A stretch of 64,000 bases of DNA from Dastarcus helophoroides (GCA_028583605.1 CM053328.1:36359722-36423721), one strand, 5' to 3'; shown: positions 48,000 through 60,235, counted from the stretch's first letter. Notes: generated by a model not told the origin, from the letters alone. Made by a program: numbers and translations.

Positions 48000-49321
48000 A
48001 TTTACTTCAAAATCCGATATTTCTGGCATTTTCTTCAAAGTTCGTCTTTTTTCTACAATTTTCGTCATTTTTGTCAAAATTCGTCTTTTTTTTTGAAACT
48101 ATGGTTTCCTGAAAATCTCAACTTTTCCCTCGAATTCCGCCTTTTGCTCAAAATTTCGATTATTTATTTAAAATTCACCGTTTTCATAATCAATCGCAAA
48201 ACTTGACTTTTTCATCAAAATTCGACTTTCTGTGCCAAAAATTTCATTTTTGTTCTCAAAATTTCCACAAATTTCTTCAAAATTCGACTTTTTTTTAAAA
48301 GTATGGTTTCCTGAAAATCTCAACTTTTTCCTCGAATTCCGCCTTTTTCTCAAAATTTCGAATATTTGTTTCAAATTCGTTTCTCATAATCAATCGCAAA
48401 ATTTGACTTTTTCATCAAAATTCGACTTTCTTTAGAAATTATGGTTTCCTGAAAATCTCAACTTTTCCTTCGAATTCCGCCTTTTTCTCAAAATTTCGAA
48501 TATTTATTTAAAATTCGTTTCTCATAATCAAACGCAAAATTTGACTTTTTCATCAAAATTGGACTTTCCCTGCCAAAAATTAGATTTTTGTTCTCGAACG
48601 TCATTCGTCTCTTTCTCGGAATCGCCACAAATGTTTTCAAAATTCGACTTTTTTTGGAAACTATGGTTTCCTGAAAATCTCAATTATTCCCTCGAATTCC
48701 GTCTTTTTCTCAAAATTTCGATTATTTGTCTAAAATTCGTCTTTCTCAAAAGCAATCGCAAAATTTGACTTTTTCATCCAAATTCGAATATTTGTGCCAA
48801 GAATTAAATTTTTCTTCTCGAAATTCATTCGTCTCTTTCTCGGAATCCCCACAAATATATTCAAAATTCGACTTCTTTTTGAAACTATGGTTTCCTGAAA
48901 ACCTACTTTTCGGTCGAATTCCGTCTTTCTCTCAAAATTTCGATCATTTGTTCAAAATTCATCTTTCTCATAATCAATCGCAAAATTTGACTTTTTCATC
49001 AAAATTCGACTTTCTGTGCCAAAAATTCCATTTTTGTTCCCGAAATTCATTAGTCTCTTTTTCGAAATGTCCACAAATTTCTTCAAAATTCGATTTTTTT
49101 TTAAAGTATGGTTTCCTGAAAATCTCAACTTTTTTCTCGAATTCCGTCTTGTTTTCAAAATCTCGATTATTTTCGAATTTCGAATCTTTGTTTCAAATTC
49201 GTTTCTCATAATCAATCGCAAAATTTGACTTTTTCATCAAAATTTCGACTTTGTTTTGAAACTATGGTTTCCTGAAAATCTCAACTTTTCCTTCGAATTC
49301 CGCCTTTTTCTCATAATTCTA
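48000..49321. repeat. Tandem array H, left part, ~200-240-bp monomer
   Basis: CAAAATTTGACTTTTTCATC or a close variant recurs near 48195, 48398, 48535, 48758, 48985 and 49217, with TATGGTTTCCTGAAAA and CTCGAATTCCGCCTTTTTCT blocks between. The same unit resumes at 53160 beyond LINE-b. Confidence 0.9.
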
Positions 49322-49345
49322 AACATACCTATTTCTGAAGTTAGT

Positions 49346-50092
49346 CTCATCCTTCAAGAAAAAATAAATTGGGCTTGTCCGAAATGCACTAAACCTGAAA
49401 GCCCTGATCAACCATTATCCGCTGCTTTTATAGAAAATTTATTAAAAAACCAGTTTGAGCTATTAAAAAGTGACTTAAAAACTTAAGTAAGACAAACTAT
49501 GCAGGACGAGTTAAAATTGTTGTATGATCGAATTGATAAATTAGAGATTGAACTGAAGCTTTCAAAAAGGGAAATTGCTGCATTAAAGGAAGCACAACCC
49601 ATCGCAACCAAAAATGAGTCTTCCCTCGAGTTTGAGGACGTGATATGGGAATTTACAGAAAGACAAAAACGGGCCAAGAATATCATCATCTTTAACGCAG
49701 AAGAGGAACAGGGAATTTCGAAGCAGGAAAACTTAATTCGTGACAGGCGCATGGTATCGGATATATTGAGAGTTATTAATCCTTCTATTAACGCTGAAGA
49801 ATTGGAAATACAAAGACTTGGTCATGCCGTAGAAACCAATACATCTAGGCCCCTAAGAGTTATACTGGCTACTGATTCAGATGTCTCAAAAACTATTAAA
49901 TTGGCTAAGAATTTGAGAAGCCATGAGCAATATAAACGGATTAGGCTTTCATATGACAAAACCATAAAACAACAAAATGCATATAAAGCATTAAAAAACG
50001 AATTAAATACAAGGAACATGCTAATGGAGAAGTTAATCTTAGGATTGTTTACAACCAGGGCGTTCCAAGGATTACCAACGGAAAGGCTTTAA
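49346..50092 (+). pseudogene. LINE-b ORF1 (RNA-binding protein), broken
   Basis: Begins inside the ORF near the remnant of a PHD-like zinc finger (INWACPKC). An in-frame TAA at 49484-49486 interrupts it. The same frame then continues with a Leu/Ile/Lys/Glu heptad coiled coil (about 49500-49600) and an RRM-like basic region typical of LINE ORF1 (SRPLRVILATDSDV, KRIRLSYDKT). Near 50025 the expected C-terminal continuation shifts to another frame (GVPRITNGKAL). In retrotransposition this protein would bind the element RNA. This copy cannot make it intact. Confidence 0.8.
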
Positions 50093-52986
50093 ACTAAATC
50101 CCCCCAATTACGAAATAATTTCCCTCCACACATACTATCAAAATGTGAGAGGTTTACGATCCAAAATTCTTTTGTTTTATAACAATTTATTATTATGTAA
50201 TTATGATATAGTTGCATTAACTGAAACGTGGCTTAACTCAGATATACAATGCCGTGAGTTGTTTTCTAATAATTTCACAGTGTTTCGTAAGGACAGGGAG
50301 TATAGTTTTCTCAATATGGCTAGAGGAGGTGGTGTCCTCCTCGCAATTTCTGATAAATTTCAAACCTCTGAACTTAATTTTAATCATATAACTGAAGCAA
50401 TTCCTTTAGTTGATATTTGTGGAGTCAAAGTTACTTTGCACTCTAAGGTAGTGATCTTTGTCTTGGTTGTTTATATACCTCCAACCTTGTAGAGTTGCTG
50501 AGTACGAGCTATTTTTTGAATTACTTGAACACTCTAATTTTGAGTTTAACTGTGACAAACTAATGATTATTGGTGATTTCAATATTAGAAACTTTAATAA
50601 CCCAAATGACAACTACTTTATGCCAATCAAGAATTTCATGCAAATTCAGGACCTTCATCAATGCAATAATGTATTAAATTCCTCCGACAGGCTATTGGGC
50701 TTATTATTATCAAATTTTAATTGTCATGTTCTGAAATCCACATTTCCTTTAGTTCCTGAAGATGCATATCATCCTGCGCTTGACATTAATGTTACTCTAT
50801 CTTGTCAGCGGTTTATCAATTTTGATGTTAATCATCAAGGCTATCAAGCCCAATCATTTAATTTTAAAAAAGCGAACTACCTACTGCTATATGATTTATT
50901 ATCTAATATTGACTGGAGTATACTGGAAACATTTAATGATGTGAACATTGCTTGCTCTACCTTCTACAAAATCCTGACGAATACATTCGAATCTGCTATT
51001 CCGAGATATACACAGAAATCAAATTGTCGTACATGCTATCCGCCATGGTTCGATTCCCATTTAATAAAGTTAATAACATTTAAAGGCAGTTTACACAAAA
51101 ATTATAAGCGTACTCGCAATTCCAATGTATATGAGAACTTTAAATATTATAGAGCATTATGCAAAAAAATAGCTGACCAATCTTACAAAGAATATCTCTT
51201 GAACGTCCAGAATAGCATTTCCAATGATCCTAAAAAGTTTTGGTCTTTTATTCAAATAGAGAAAGGGAGAACAAGAATTCCTGGTGTTATGTCTTATGGT
51301 ACTGCACAATTGTCCACTCCTCAAGAGATTGTGGATGGGTTTGCAACTTTTTTAAAAAGTGTATACATAACACCCAGTAACTCTCATAATTCAGATAATA
51401 CGGGGACCAAATATTTCTCTCATTTTCCCGATACAGTCTCTATTTTAAGTATAACTGAAGCTGAAATATTAGAGGCACTAAAACGGTCAAAGGATAAGTT
51501 TACTTCTGGACCAGATGACATTCCCAGCTTTCTGCTGAAAGATTGTGCTAACGTGTTTTCTAAACCGCTCACTATTCTATTTAATTTGTCTCTAAAAACA
51601 TCTGAATTTCCGTCGCTGTGGAAACAGGCATGTATTACTCCAGTGTTTAAAAAGGGTACTACAACGCAAATAAGCAACTACAGACCAATTTCGCTACTTT
51701 GTAACTTTGCGAAGATATTTGAGTCGATTTTATACAAGCGCATACATGCATCAATAAAAATTTTTATATCTGAGAATCAGCATGGTTTCGTTGAGAAACG
51801 ATCTACTGTAACAAATTTAGCTTCTTTCTCTCAGTATGTGGCTGAAATCATTGACCGTCATGGACAAGTTGATTGTGTATACACAGACTTTCAAAAAGCC
51901 TTTGATCAAATTGATCATTTTATTCTCTTGCAAAAATTGCAACTTTATGGATTTTCAGACCGGCTGATACACTTTTTTATGTCATACCTAACAAATAGGA
52001 AGCAATTTGTCAAATATCGAAATTTTAAATCTAACACGTTCAGCCCAACATCGGGAGTTCCACAAGGCTCAAATCTCGGTCCTTTGATCTTTGTCTTATT
52101 CATCAATGATATTGTTTCTGTTATAAAATCATCCAAACTGCTTTTTGCAGATGACTTAAAATTCTTTAGTTCCGTATCTTCTAATGAGGACTGTGTATTA
52201 ATTTAAAAAGACATTGATGCTGTTGTTAAGTGGTGCAATGATAATCGGCTTTCTTTAAATATATCTAAATGTAATGTTGTTTCCTACTCAAGAAAAATCA
52301 ATATAATCAAGCATGAGTATGAAATTAATAGTGTCATTTTAAGCAGATGTGAATCCATAAGGGATCTAGGAGTTATTATGGATAGTAGTTTTAACTTTGC
52401 TTTGCACATTACTGAGGCACTTTCATCAGCATATAAAACATATGGCTTTCTGTGTAGAAATTGTAAGGATTTTAAAAACAAGAAATCTTTAGCATTATTA
52501 TTTCAGTCGCTAGTACTAACACGTCTTGAATATGGCTCCCTTATCTGGTTTCCAATATATAATACTCATATCACAGCGTTAGAGTCAATTCAAAGGCGTT
52601 TCCTCAAATTCTTGTGTTTCATTCAAGATGGTGTCTACCCAGCTAGAGGCTGTGACCATAACGTTCTTTTAAATCGCTTCAATTTTATCAGTCTACAAAC
52701 CCGAAGAATAACACATGGAATGAATTTCTTATACGGACTCCTCAATAATTGTATAGATTGTCCAGACTTACTTTCCAAGATAAACTTTTTGGTGCCAAGA
52801 CAGAGTGCAAGATCAAAACAAATGTTCTATTGTGAGAATAGTCGTACTAACGCTATGGGCAGGTCTCTGCTAGTGATTCTCACAAAATATGCTAATGGTA
52901 TTGCGGACAGTTTTGATTTCTATTCAGACAGTCGGGCCAAATTAAGAAAAACTATGGAAGAGACGTTTAGCCACATTTCCTTATAA
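50089..52986 (+). pseudogene. LINE-b ORF2 (APE endonuclease + reverse transcriptase), broken
   Basis: The endonuclease part has YQNVRGLRSK and VALTETWLNSD. Near 50475-50495 a frameshift moves the reading frame, which continues with IIGDFNIRN (endonuclease core). Reverse transcriptase blocks follow: KGTTTQISNYRPISLL, HGFVEKRSTVTN, motif A YTDFQKAFDQIDH (~51880), motif B GVPQGSNLGPL and motif C FADD (~52145), so catalytic Asp residues are intact. An in-frame TAA at 52204-52206 (likely from CAA) interrupts the thumb. The same frame then reads to 52984-52986 through QRRFLKFLCF. With only two visible breaks in ~2.9 kb the copy is fairly young. Confidence 0.88.
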
Positions 52987-53160
52987 TTAATTTACTTTAT
53001 TTATCTAATAATTAGTGTTTTCTCCGGGTAATTATTTTGTATAATTGATAATTATTTATTTTTTCTTATGATCAAGTGCATCTACTCCCATCAATTTTTA
53101 TTTTTTATTTTGTTTCTGGAATTGGGGCCTAAACCCTGTTGAAATATAATAAACTATTAT

Positions 53161-54170
53161 TATTATTATTATAATTTCGAATATTTGTTTCAAATTTCGT
53201 TTCTCATAATCAATCACAAAATTTGACTTTTTCATCAAAATTCGACTTTCTGTGCTAAAAATTATATTTTTGTTCTCAAAATTCATTCGTCTCTTTCGCG
53301 GAATTTCCACAAATTTTTCCAAAATTCGACTTTTTTTTTAAAACTACTGTTTTACTGAAAATCTCAACTATTCCCTCGAATTTCGCCTTTTTCTCAAAAT
53401 TTCGAATATTTGTTTCAAATTCGTTTCTCATAATCAACCGCAAAATTTGACTTTTTCATTAAAATTCGACTTTCTGTGCCAAAAATTAGATTTTTTTCTC
53501 GAAATGCATTCGTCTCTTTCTCGGAATCCCCACAAATGTTTTCAAAATTTGACTTATGTTTGAAACTTTGGTTTCCTGAAAACCTCAACCTCAACGAATT
53601 CCGCCTTTTTCTCAAAATGTCGATTATTTATTTAAAATTCGTCTTTCTCAAAATCAGTAGCAAAATTTGACTTTTTCATCAAAATTCGACTGTCCGTGCC
53701 AAAAATTAGATTTTTGTTCTCAAAACTCATTCGTTTCTTTCTCGGAATTTTCACAAATTTGTTCAAAATTCGACTTATTTTTGAAACCTCATGGTTTACT
53801 GAAAATCTCAACTTTTCCCTCGAATTTCGCCTTTTTCTCGAAATGTCGATTATTTGTTTAAAATTCGTCTTTCTTATAATCAAAGGCAAAAGTTGACTTT
53901 TTCAACAAAATTTGACTTTCTGTGCCACCAATTAGATTTTTGTTCTCGAAATTCATTCGTCTCTTTCTGGGAATTTCCACAATTTTTTTCAAAAGTCTAC
54001 TTTTTTTTCAAAATTCTACCTTTTTAAAAAAACAATGGCTTCCTAAAAATCTCAACTATTCCCTCGAATTCCGTCTTGTTCTCAAAATTTCGATTATTTG
54101 TTGAAATTTCGTCTTTCTCATAATCGCAAAATTTGACTTTTTCATCAAAATTCGTTTATTCTAGAAATGT
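53161..54170. repeat. Tandem array H, right part
   Basis: Same monomer as 48000-49321: markers near 53218, 53443, 53664, 53888 and 54127. The LINE separates one original array. Confidence 0.9.
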
Positions 54171-56628
54171 TTTAAACTAGAATAGGATACTTTTTTTTTA
54201 AATTTAAACATTTAAACTTAAAGCACACATACGTGCAAAATTTGTAAAAATACATGAAATTTGAGAATGAAGACTAAATTTTGAGAATAAAAGTCAGAAT
54301 TTCAAGTATAAACTCAAAAAATGTTGAAACTTTTTTCAGTAACTAAAAGCTGAAAAGTTCAAGTTTAAGTTCGAAGTATTGGGAAAAAAAGGGGGAACTT
54401 TGAAGTAAAGTACTAAAAATTGGTAACAATATTTCAAATTTTAAAGTTTACACTTTTAATTTGAACTTTAATCGCTAATTATCCACTTTAAACTCGAAAT
54501 TACGAATAACTGACATTGCATATCTGTTGCTTTTTAATCGTTAATAAAGTTTAATAGTTATGAATCGAAATTTCGAATTTTAAAATCATAACTTATAATT
54601 GAAACTTTAAAATTTCGAGAATAAAATTTTCGAGATTAGCGTCAACATTTTGAGAACTTAAAGTTTCGATTATTCTTCATTTTAGACTCTTATTGAACGT
54701 CGGAAACATTGTCCTTATTAATTTTATGTAACATTTCTGCAGAAATGTGAACTAAAAAAAATTAATAATAATCAAAGTTTCGGGATTACTCTCGAATTTC
54801 AATTTTTTTTGTTTTTTGATTTTAGAAAATGGTCTTTGAACTTAAATTTTTCACTCTTTTTTTTTCTAAAACTGCGACTTTAAGTCGATTATTTAAAATG
54901 ATTCTAGACGTTTATAGATTTTTCCTCGAAATTTTGATTTTAATCTTAAACCTTCGACATTTTTCTCAAAATTTCTAATTAATGAGGTATAATATTCAAA
55001 AATGAAAATATATTTTAGTTTGAAATACAAATCTTGTCCCCTGAAACTAAGAAAGATTAAAAAACACAACAAAGGTTACTCTAACGCGTTTCGAAAGCCA
55101 AGATAGGAAACTTAAAAGTTTTCGATTTTTTTCAACGTATCGTTTGAAATACTGAGTATCTCTCTGAATATGACAGCTTGGCTATCGAAACGCCTTAGAG
55201 CAACCTTTATTGTGTTTTTTAATCTGTCTTGGTTTCAAGGGACAAGATTTTTATTTTAATTTTTGAAGATAACCAAAGACCAGTCCATTCCACCAAAAAA
55301 AGAAAATTAGTTTCGAAATTCCGAGCTTAAATTTGATATTTTCATTTTTGTAAAATGAAATTTGTGCGTACTATTTTGAGTTTAACTTTGAAATGTTGTC
55401 TCTTTCCTTAGTTTTCGGATTTAATCCGAAAATTTCGTCCATTTTAGAAATTTTGTAGTCAAAGTGGCAATTTTTCGATTAAACCCTAAAAAAATCGAAA
55501 TTTTAAGAATTACGATTATTTTTTAGTTTATTGTTATTATTACGAATTTTGTGTTAAGTTTGTTGCCAAAGTTACGAATTGAAGTCTGGCGTTTTTAATT
55601 TTTTCGAAATTTCGAATTTTTTTTCGAAATTTCGAATTTTTGTCCAAAATTTCGAATGTTTTTCCTAATTTCGAATTTTTATCCAAATTTCGAATTTTTT
55701 TCAGAATTTCATGTTGAGAATTATTTTATACTACAGAAGAAGAAATAAGAAAAAATTAAAACTGGAATTTCGAGTGTTTCTAAAAGTCTCCATTTTACAC
55801 TTAGAAAATTATGCTTTTTTCTCAAATTGCAACTAATTTCTAATAACATCTCGAATTAAATAATTAAGAATCTAAGGTTCCAAAGTATAGAATGCTAAAC
55901 TTTTCTCAAAATTTCAACTTTTAAACCTGAACAGTTCTGTATTAATGTTCAAACTTTGAGAAAAGTGTCGAAATTTCGGGATTAAATTGGAAAAATTGAT
56001 AATTTTGTTTAAATAAATCTAGTTCTTTAAAAATGTTCTTATTAAAATTCTCGTTTCAAATATTCTCTTTAAACTCGATATTTAAAATGTTTCTAAAAAA
56101 ATTAAGAATTTGAAGCTTAGACTTTTGTTAAGGAATTCCACGAAGTAACGGTTGGAAATGTCAACTTTTTTTGAAGTCAAAATTTTGTAATAAAAAATAT
56201 TCATAAAAAATTCTCAACATGTTTAACGCCATCAATATTACGACTTGTAAAAACCTTGAAACTATGTCTTTTAAATTGGAAATGTTATCCAGTTTTAGAA
56301 TTTCTAAAAAGATTAAGAATTTGAAGCTTAGACTTTTTTTGAGGTCAAAATTTCATAACAAAAAAGTTCATAAACACATTCACATCATTTTTAATTTCAG
56401 ACTCGAGATTGACTTGTAAAAATCTTAAACTTTGTCTTTTAAATTTCAAATGTTATCCAGTTTTAGAATTTCTAGAAATCAAAATGTCAAGATTAACGTT
56501 GAAAAGTCAAGAAAAGGTTGAAAATCTAGAAATTAAGCTATTGAAGGTTTATTTTTTCAGTAAGATTGGTTTTTTTGAAATGTTGACCTTCCTAGACATT
56601 TTCAGTTAAAATTAGGGCATTAAAATAT
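54171..56628. other. AT-rich DNA with small local duplications
   Basis: No gene. At 55600-55700 a ~20-bp AATTTCGAATTTTTTTC motif repeats about five times. At 56100-56480 a segment with GTTATCCAGTTTTAGAATTT and AAGAATTTGAAGCTTAGACT is repeated with ~180-bp spacing. A foldback element lies at 55015-55290. Confidence 0.6.
55015..55290. mobile_element. Foldback element 6
   Basis: Left arm TTGTCCCCTGAAACTAAG to CTCTAACGCGTTTCG. Right arm carries TCTCTCTGAATATGACAGC, TTG, GCTATCGAAACGCCTTAGAG and ends GATAACCAAAGACCAGTCC. About 60 bp of unrelated AT-rich sequence lies in the loop. Confidence 0.85.
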
Positions 56629-56838
56629 CTAAGGGTGCGTTTAGATTAGACACTTTGTTCCATACATTTCTCTCTGACATAAATGTCAACTATCCTGAGG
56701 AAAGCTATCTGAGACTTATATACTCAGCTGGGAGGAGCTAGATTAGCTCAGGATGGTTGACATTTATGTTGCAGAGAAAATATATTTTGTCAAGAGAGAA
56801 ATTACGGAGTAAAGCGTCTAATCTAAACGCATCCTTAG
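56629..56838. mobile_element. MITE with nested inverted repeats, ~208 bp
   Basis: Terminal inverted repeats of ~27 bp: AAGGGTGCGTTTAGATTAG on the left, CTAATCTAAACGCATCCTT on the right. A TA or CTA/TAG sits at both edges, suggesting a TA target duplication. Subterminal inverted repeats (ATAAATGTCAACTATCCTGA and its mirror near 56750) make almost the whole element a hairpin. No ORF. It depends on a transposase elsewhere. Confidence 0.85.
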
Positions 56839-56846
56839 TTTCGAAA

Positions 56847-56949
56847 GGCGGTTCATCGCCATCTATCCTTGTTTCCGCATCCTACTCGCAGTGCTTTGAA
56901 AGCATAATGGGGTTACCCTTTGTGAGTGGATTAAACTTAAAAAAAAAAT
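56847..56949 (+). mobile_element. LINE-a 3' tail fragment, copy 3
   Basis: GGCGGTTCATCGCCATCTAT through TTTGTGAGTGGATTAAACTT and an A tract. Closer to LINE-a than the array G copies (it has GAAAGCATAATG), so an independent insertion. It lies 9 bp from the MITE. Confidence 0.88.
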
Positions 56950-57089
56950 GTTAACTGACTAAGAAATTATATTTTGAACTCGAAAATTTGAAAGAACAGT
57001 AGAAATTTCGAAATATTGCAAAATTTAATCTTCTCAAGTGGAGGGTTAGATCTATGATTAGTCTGAATTATCCATCTCTGCTATGTAGG

Positions 57090-57102
57090 CCCCCCCCCCC
57101 CC
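57090..57102. repeat. Homopolymer run of 13 C
   Basis: An uninterrupted C run in AT-rich DNA. Its length is likely to be uncertain in the assembly. Confidence 0.9.
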
Positions 57103-57299
57103 AGCTTTAAGAATATAACGCGGTTTTGGATGACCCCTAAAACTGCAAAGGAATTATTGGGCGGCCAATTTTACAAATATTGCAAGTAAAGCCAATCTCT
57201 CAGGTTAAATTTTGTTGTAAAAAAAAAGCTCAGAATTGAATCGAGGTGGAAGGTAAACCAAAACTGACCGGCCCAATATTTCATTTCGAATCAAAACCA

Positions 57300-59025
57300 C
57301 CTTAAAATAAATAAAGTCTTTATTCATGACTGAAAAAATCACAACATTTATATATTAATATTCCTATACCTATTCACAATTATTTACAAATCCATAATCA
57401 CCTTTTTATAGGAAAAATAACTATTACATACAAGAATCTTGCAAAGTGCCTCGTTACTTCAATATTTACATTTTTGTATTCATTTAAGTCTACAATCGTG
57501 CTCTATCTTAAATATTTACAAGACTAAGGTGAACAAATTAAGATCTATCGATGTGAAACCTGATGCGATCACTACTTAACTTTTCGCAAACATATTTCTG
57601 ACTAATTTAAAATAAACAACTAATTCTTAGACAACTTTATTTGCCAGAGTGAAAGAAATCATAGGATTAATTGAATAGAACATTGGAAATGTCAATTATT
57701 TGAATAAAACCTATAAATTAAATAAAATGAGGCGTCATTTGGAGGATTTTTTAAACATTGCATTAGCCGTAGGAAGATGATTTTTTATGAAATTAAAGAG
57801 TTTAATATTTGATGCGAAATGACATATTTATTTATTAGCTATTTATTTATTATCTAATTGTTTGACAAATGTCATTAGGTGAAGTTTGGGAATTTTTAAA
57901 CCTCATGTCGAAAATTCACATCAACTGTTTAGAAATTTGTCAATATTAATTTATTTAAACAATTGGGTTATTCTACTGAACTGGGTGAAAATAAGTTTTA
58001 AACAACGAAATAGTTTTTATTTAAACAATGTTTCCAAATTGCTTGGTTTCCTAATAACATTTTCTTAGTTTTAAAAAATATATAACTGACAACTTAATGA
58101 CTTTTTTTTAAATTTTGACCTAGTGTAAAATTTAAAAATTCCTCAGATGTCACCTCACATCTAACAAGTAAAAAAGTTAGGTTTTTATTAGAGGGAATAT
58201 AACAATCGAAATTATATAGAAAGACGAAATGCGATTAAGAATTAAAAATAAAATTAATATTTTAATCAATAAAAAGAGGTTGGGAAGTCGTTTCACTCTC
58301 ATTTGAATTAACCGATTTGTCGTAACATTTGAAAATTTTTTAAATATTCCAAAAATCAAGTGTGTCAATTGTTCTGGTTTTTTTTAACAATTTGGTTTTT
58401 TTTCTAAACCAGAAGAAGAAAAATTTTAATGATGAACTAAGTAATTATTGTTTCTTGACAAATGGTTGAACTTTTTCGGAATTAAACACTTAAAAAAAAG
58501 TTATCTTAGAACTAGTTATTAATTATTTCACGTTAAAGTGAAATGAATAAAATCGAAGTTACAACTTTTCAATACGAAACTTTCAAGATATTTAAATAAA
58601 AATGGCAGCCTTTATTTTAAACATTTATTTTTTGAAAACTAGACAAATGAAAATAGTTAACTAATTATAGTTATTTCACGTCTGGGTGAAAAAAAATTAT
58701 AGAATTCAAAATTTGTGATCAATTTCAAATATGAGAACGATATTCGAATACAAATAACTGAATTTTTATTAGTCTCCTACACCAAAATTACCACAAATTA
58801 TTCGCAGTATCATCAGTCAGAAATTATGTTAGTAGTACACTGTCAACAAATATAATTTCCTTATTGGTTAAACTAAAACTTAATTAAAAAATGTCAAAAT
58901 TGTAATGTCAAACGAATTGAAATAAAATACTATTCATATCACAAACTAAGACAAACGAAACGACATTAACCACATCAGTCGATAAAAGTAACCCTAATAC
59001 GAATTAAAGCCATTTCTGAGTCGCC
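57300..59025 (-). other. Probable 3' UTR of ATG101
   Basis: AT-rich but not an array. Unlike the rest of the window, it shows no repeated units. On the minus strand AATAAA lies at 57319-57324, which would give a ~1.7-kb 3' UTR. Earlier signals in between may also be used. No coding frame on either strand. Confidence 0.4.
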
Positions 59026-59685
59026 TTACAAGGACAACGTTTCCCTAATTAGCTTTTTCATAGTTGAACCTACGCTACTGGCCGTCGAGGGCCCGGAAAT
59101 CGAATAATTAACTTTAAACAAATAAGGTTGCACGTCTCGATAGGACGTATCGAATATGAGATCCAATTCCGACTGACTAGGCATTTTGGGGAGATAGTCA
59201 TGGCGATTCATCACTTCAGTGATATAGAGGATTTTGTCGGTCAACAACTCCCCGACTTTCTCCCGGCAAACCTGCCGCTCCCCTTCGTTGTTCAACGTGA
59301 TGAGTTCCAAACGCACCGTCCAGACCTCCCACGGAATACACTCCTGTTGGAACAGCCAACGATTGGGCTTCCTCTGGAAGAATTCTAAACTAATCTGTCC
59401 CATGCCAGCCCCTTCGTTACCGCGCAGCTGCTCCGAGAAACAACTGATCTCGCGCTTGATCGCCTGATCCAACTTAGCCGAAGTGCAACAAACGTAGGTC
59501 AAGTCGATAAAATCGCAATCTACGTCGGTATAACCGATGGAGCCAACCGAGTAACTCCCCTCGTTATTATAGAGGAATTTTCCCAGCGAGCGATGAAATA
59601 GAACAGTGTGGAAAATACTAGCGACAGCCTCATCAGCTTGTCTACCTTCCACCGTCAATTCGAAAATCTGAGATCTCGCGTTCAT
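59026..59685 (-). CDS. Atg101: ATG101, autophagy-initiation HORMA protein
   Basis: 219 residues in a single exon, close to the usual ~218. ATG101 is a HORMA-fold protein that pairs with ATG13 in the ULK1/Atg1 kinase complex and recruits downstream autophagy factors. The N-terminus (IFELTVEGRQADEAVASIFH), GSIGYTDVDCDFIDLTYV and the C-terminal part (EVMNRHDYLPKMPSQSELD, then DVQPYLFK) are strongly family-like. The WF finger is intact: Trp110 and Phe112 (PNRWLFQQ), at the same positions as in the human protein. The ATG is followed directly by this conserved N-terminus, so the start is secure. The gene lies 112 bp downstream of a kinase exon on the same strand and inside the kinase intron. It must use a promoter within that short stretch or within the kinase exons. 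Confidence 0.97.
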   Translation of the reverse strand: MNARSQIFELTVEGRQADEAVASIFHTVLFHRSLGKFLYNNEGSYSVGSIGYTDVDCDFIDLTYVCCTSAKLDQAIKREISCFSEQLRGNEGAGMGQISLEFFQRKPNRWLFQQECIPWEVWTVRLELITLNNEGERQVCREKVGELLTDKILYITEVMNRHDYLPKMPSQSELDLIFDTSYRDVQPYLFKVNYSISGPSTASSVGSTMKKLIRETLSL

Positions 59686-59797
59686 TGTGTGAGCTACTTA
59701 ACCTAAACTACACTAAATCACAGATTTAACCTGAGGGGCTTTTCAATAGTCCTTGATAATAAGTCACTAGTCACTACGCGGTAAGTTCAGATCATAC

Positions 59798-59956
59798 CCA
59801 TGTACTTTAGGGTCCCGCAGACGGTTTTGGTGGTGGTCCCGAGCGACAGCCACTTGGATAAACCGAAGTCTATGAGTTTGGTGTTGCCATCGCCGTCCAA
59901 GAGGATGTTCTCCGGTTTCAGGTCTCTGTAGATAACGCCGGCGTTGTGCAAGAAAT
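59798..59956 (-). CDS. S6KL: S6KL-like kinase exon: catalytic loop, DFG and activation segment
   Basis: Acceptor TACATTGCAG, donor ATGG|GTATGA. The exon encodes [19 protein letters not shown] (catalytic loop, Asp and Asn present; Tyr replaces the usual His of HRD, as in many AGC kinases). It continues with [10 protein letters not shown] (metal-binding Asp) and [13 protein letters not shown] (activation segment with the phosphorylatable Thr region). It ends in phase 1, one base into an Ala codon that the exon at 43108 completes. The product would be a serine/threonine kinase of the S6KL type, so called because LSKWL and CGT-KYM are features I associate with that family. Confidence 0.93.
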
Positions 59957-60007
59957 CTGCAATGTAAGGGTAAATTGGGGGGGCCAAAATCTCGCCATAT
60001 ATCTCAC

Positions 60008-60115
60008 CTAATGCGAGTGCTATCTGGGCGACATATAGCTGCGTCAGCTCCGACGGTAAAATCCCACACTTCTTTAGTAAATCGTAGAATTCGCCCCCTT
60101 CGACGTAGTCGCTAA
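60008..60115 (-). CDS. S6KL: S6KL-like kinase exon: hinge and helices D-E
   Basis: A 108-nt exon with acceptor TTCTCATTAACAG and donor TTAG|GTGAGA, beginning in phase 1. It encodes [20 protein letters not shown] (hinge and the acidic residue of EGGEF used for substrate/ribose contact), then [14 protein letters not shown]. The phase fits both neighbours, giving RRLFI-VSDYV upstream and ALAL-DFLHNAG downstream. The intron to the next exon is only 51 nt. Confidence 0.9.
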
Positions 60116-60235
60116 CTGTTAATGAGAAAAGCGATAAAGGAGAAATTCATCAGCAGAATAACAAAGAGAATAATATGGAATTACGAACAGAATACAGAAT
60201 AACGAGCAAAATACAGAATAATAACCGTAACTCAC

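Larger units (their letters stand above)
49322..53160 (+). mobile_element. LINE-b: nearly complete but disabled non-LTR retrotransposon
   Basis: A ~3.8-kb element inserted in array H. Left flank TTTTTCTCATAATT, right flank ATAATTTCGAATATTTG, with a likely ATAATT target duplication. It contains the end of ORF1 with a Cys-x-x-Cys (WACPKC) zinc-finger edge and coiled coil, then ORF2 with endonuclease and reverse transcriptase. It ends in AATATAATAAACTATT followed by (TTA)n, as in I/CR1/Jockey-type elements with microsatellite tails. The 5' end is truncated. Each ORF has at least one frameshift and one stop. Confidence 0.93.
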
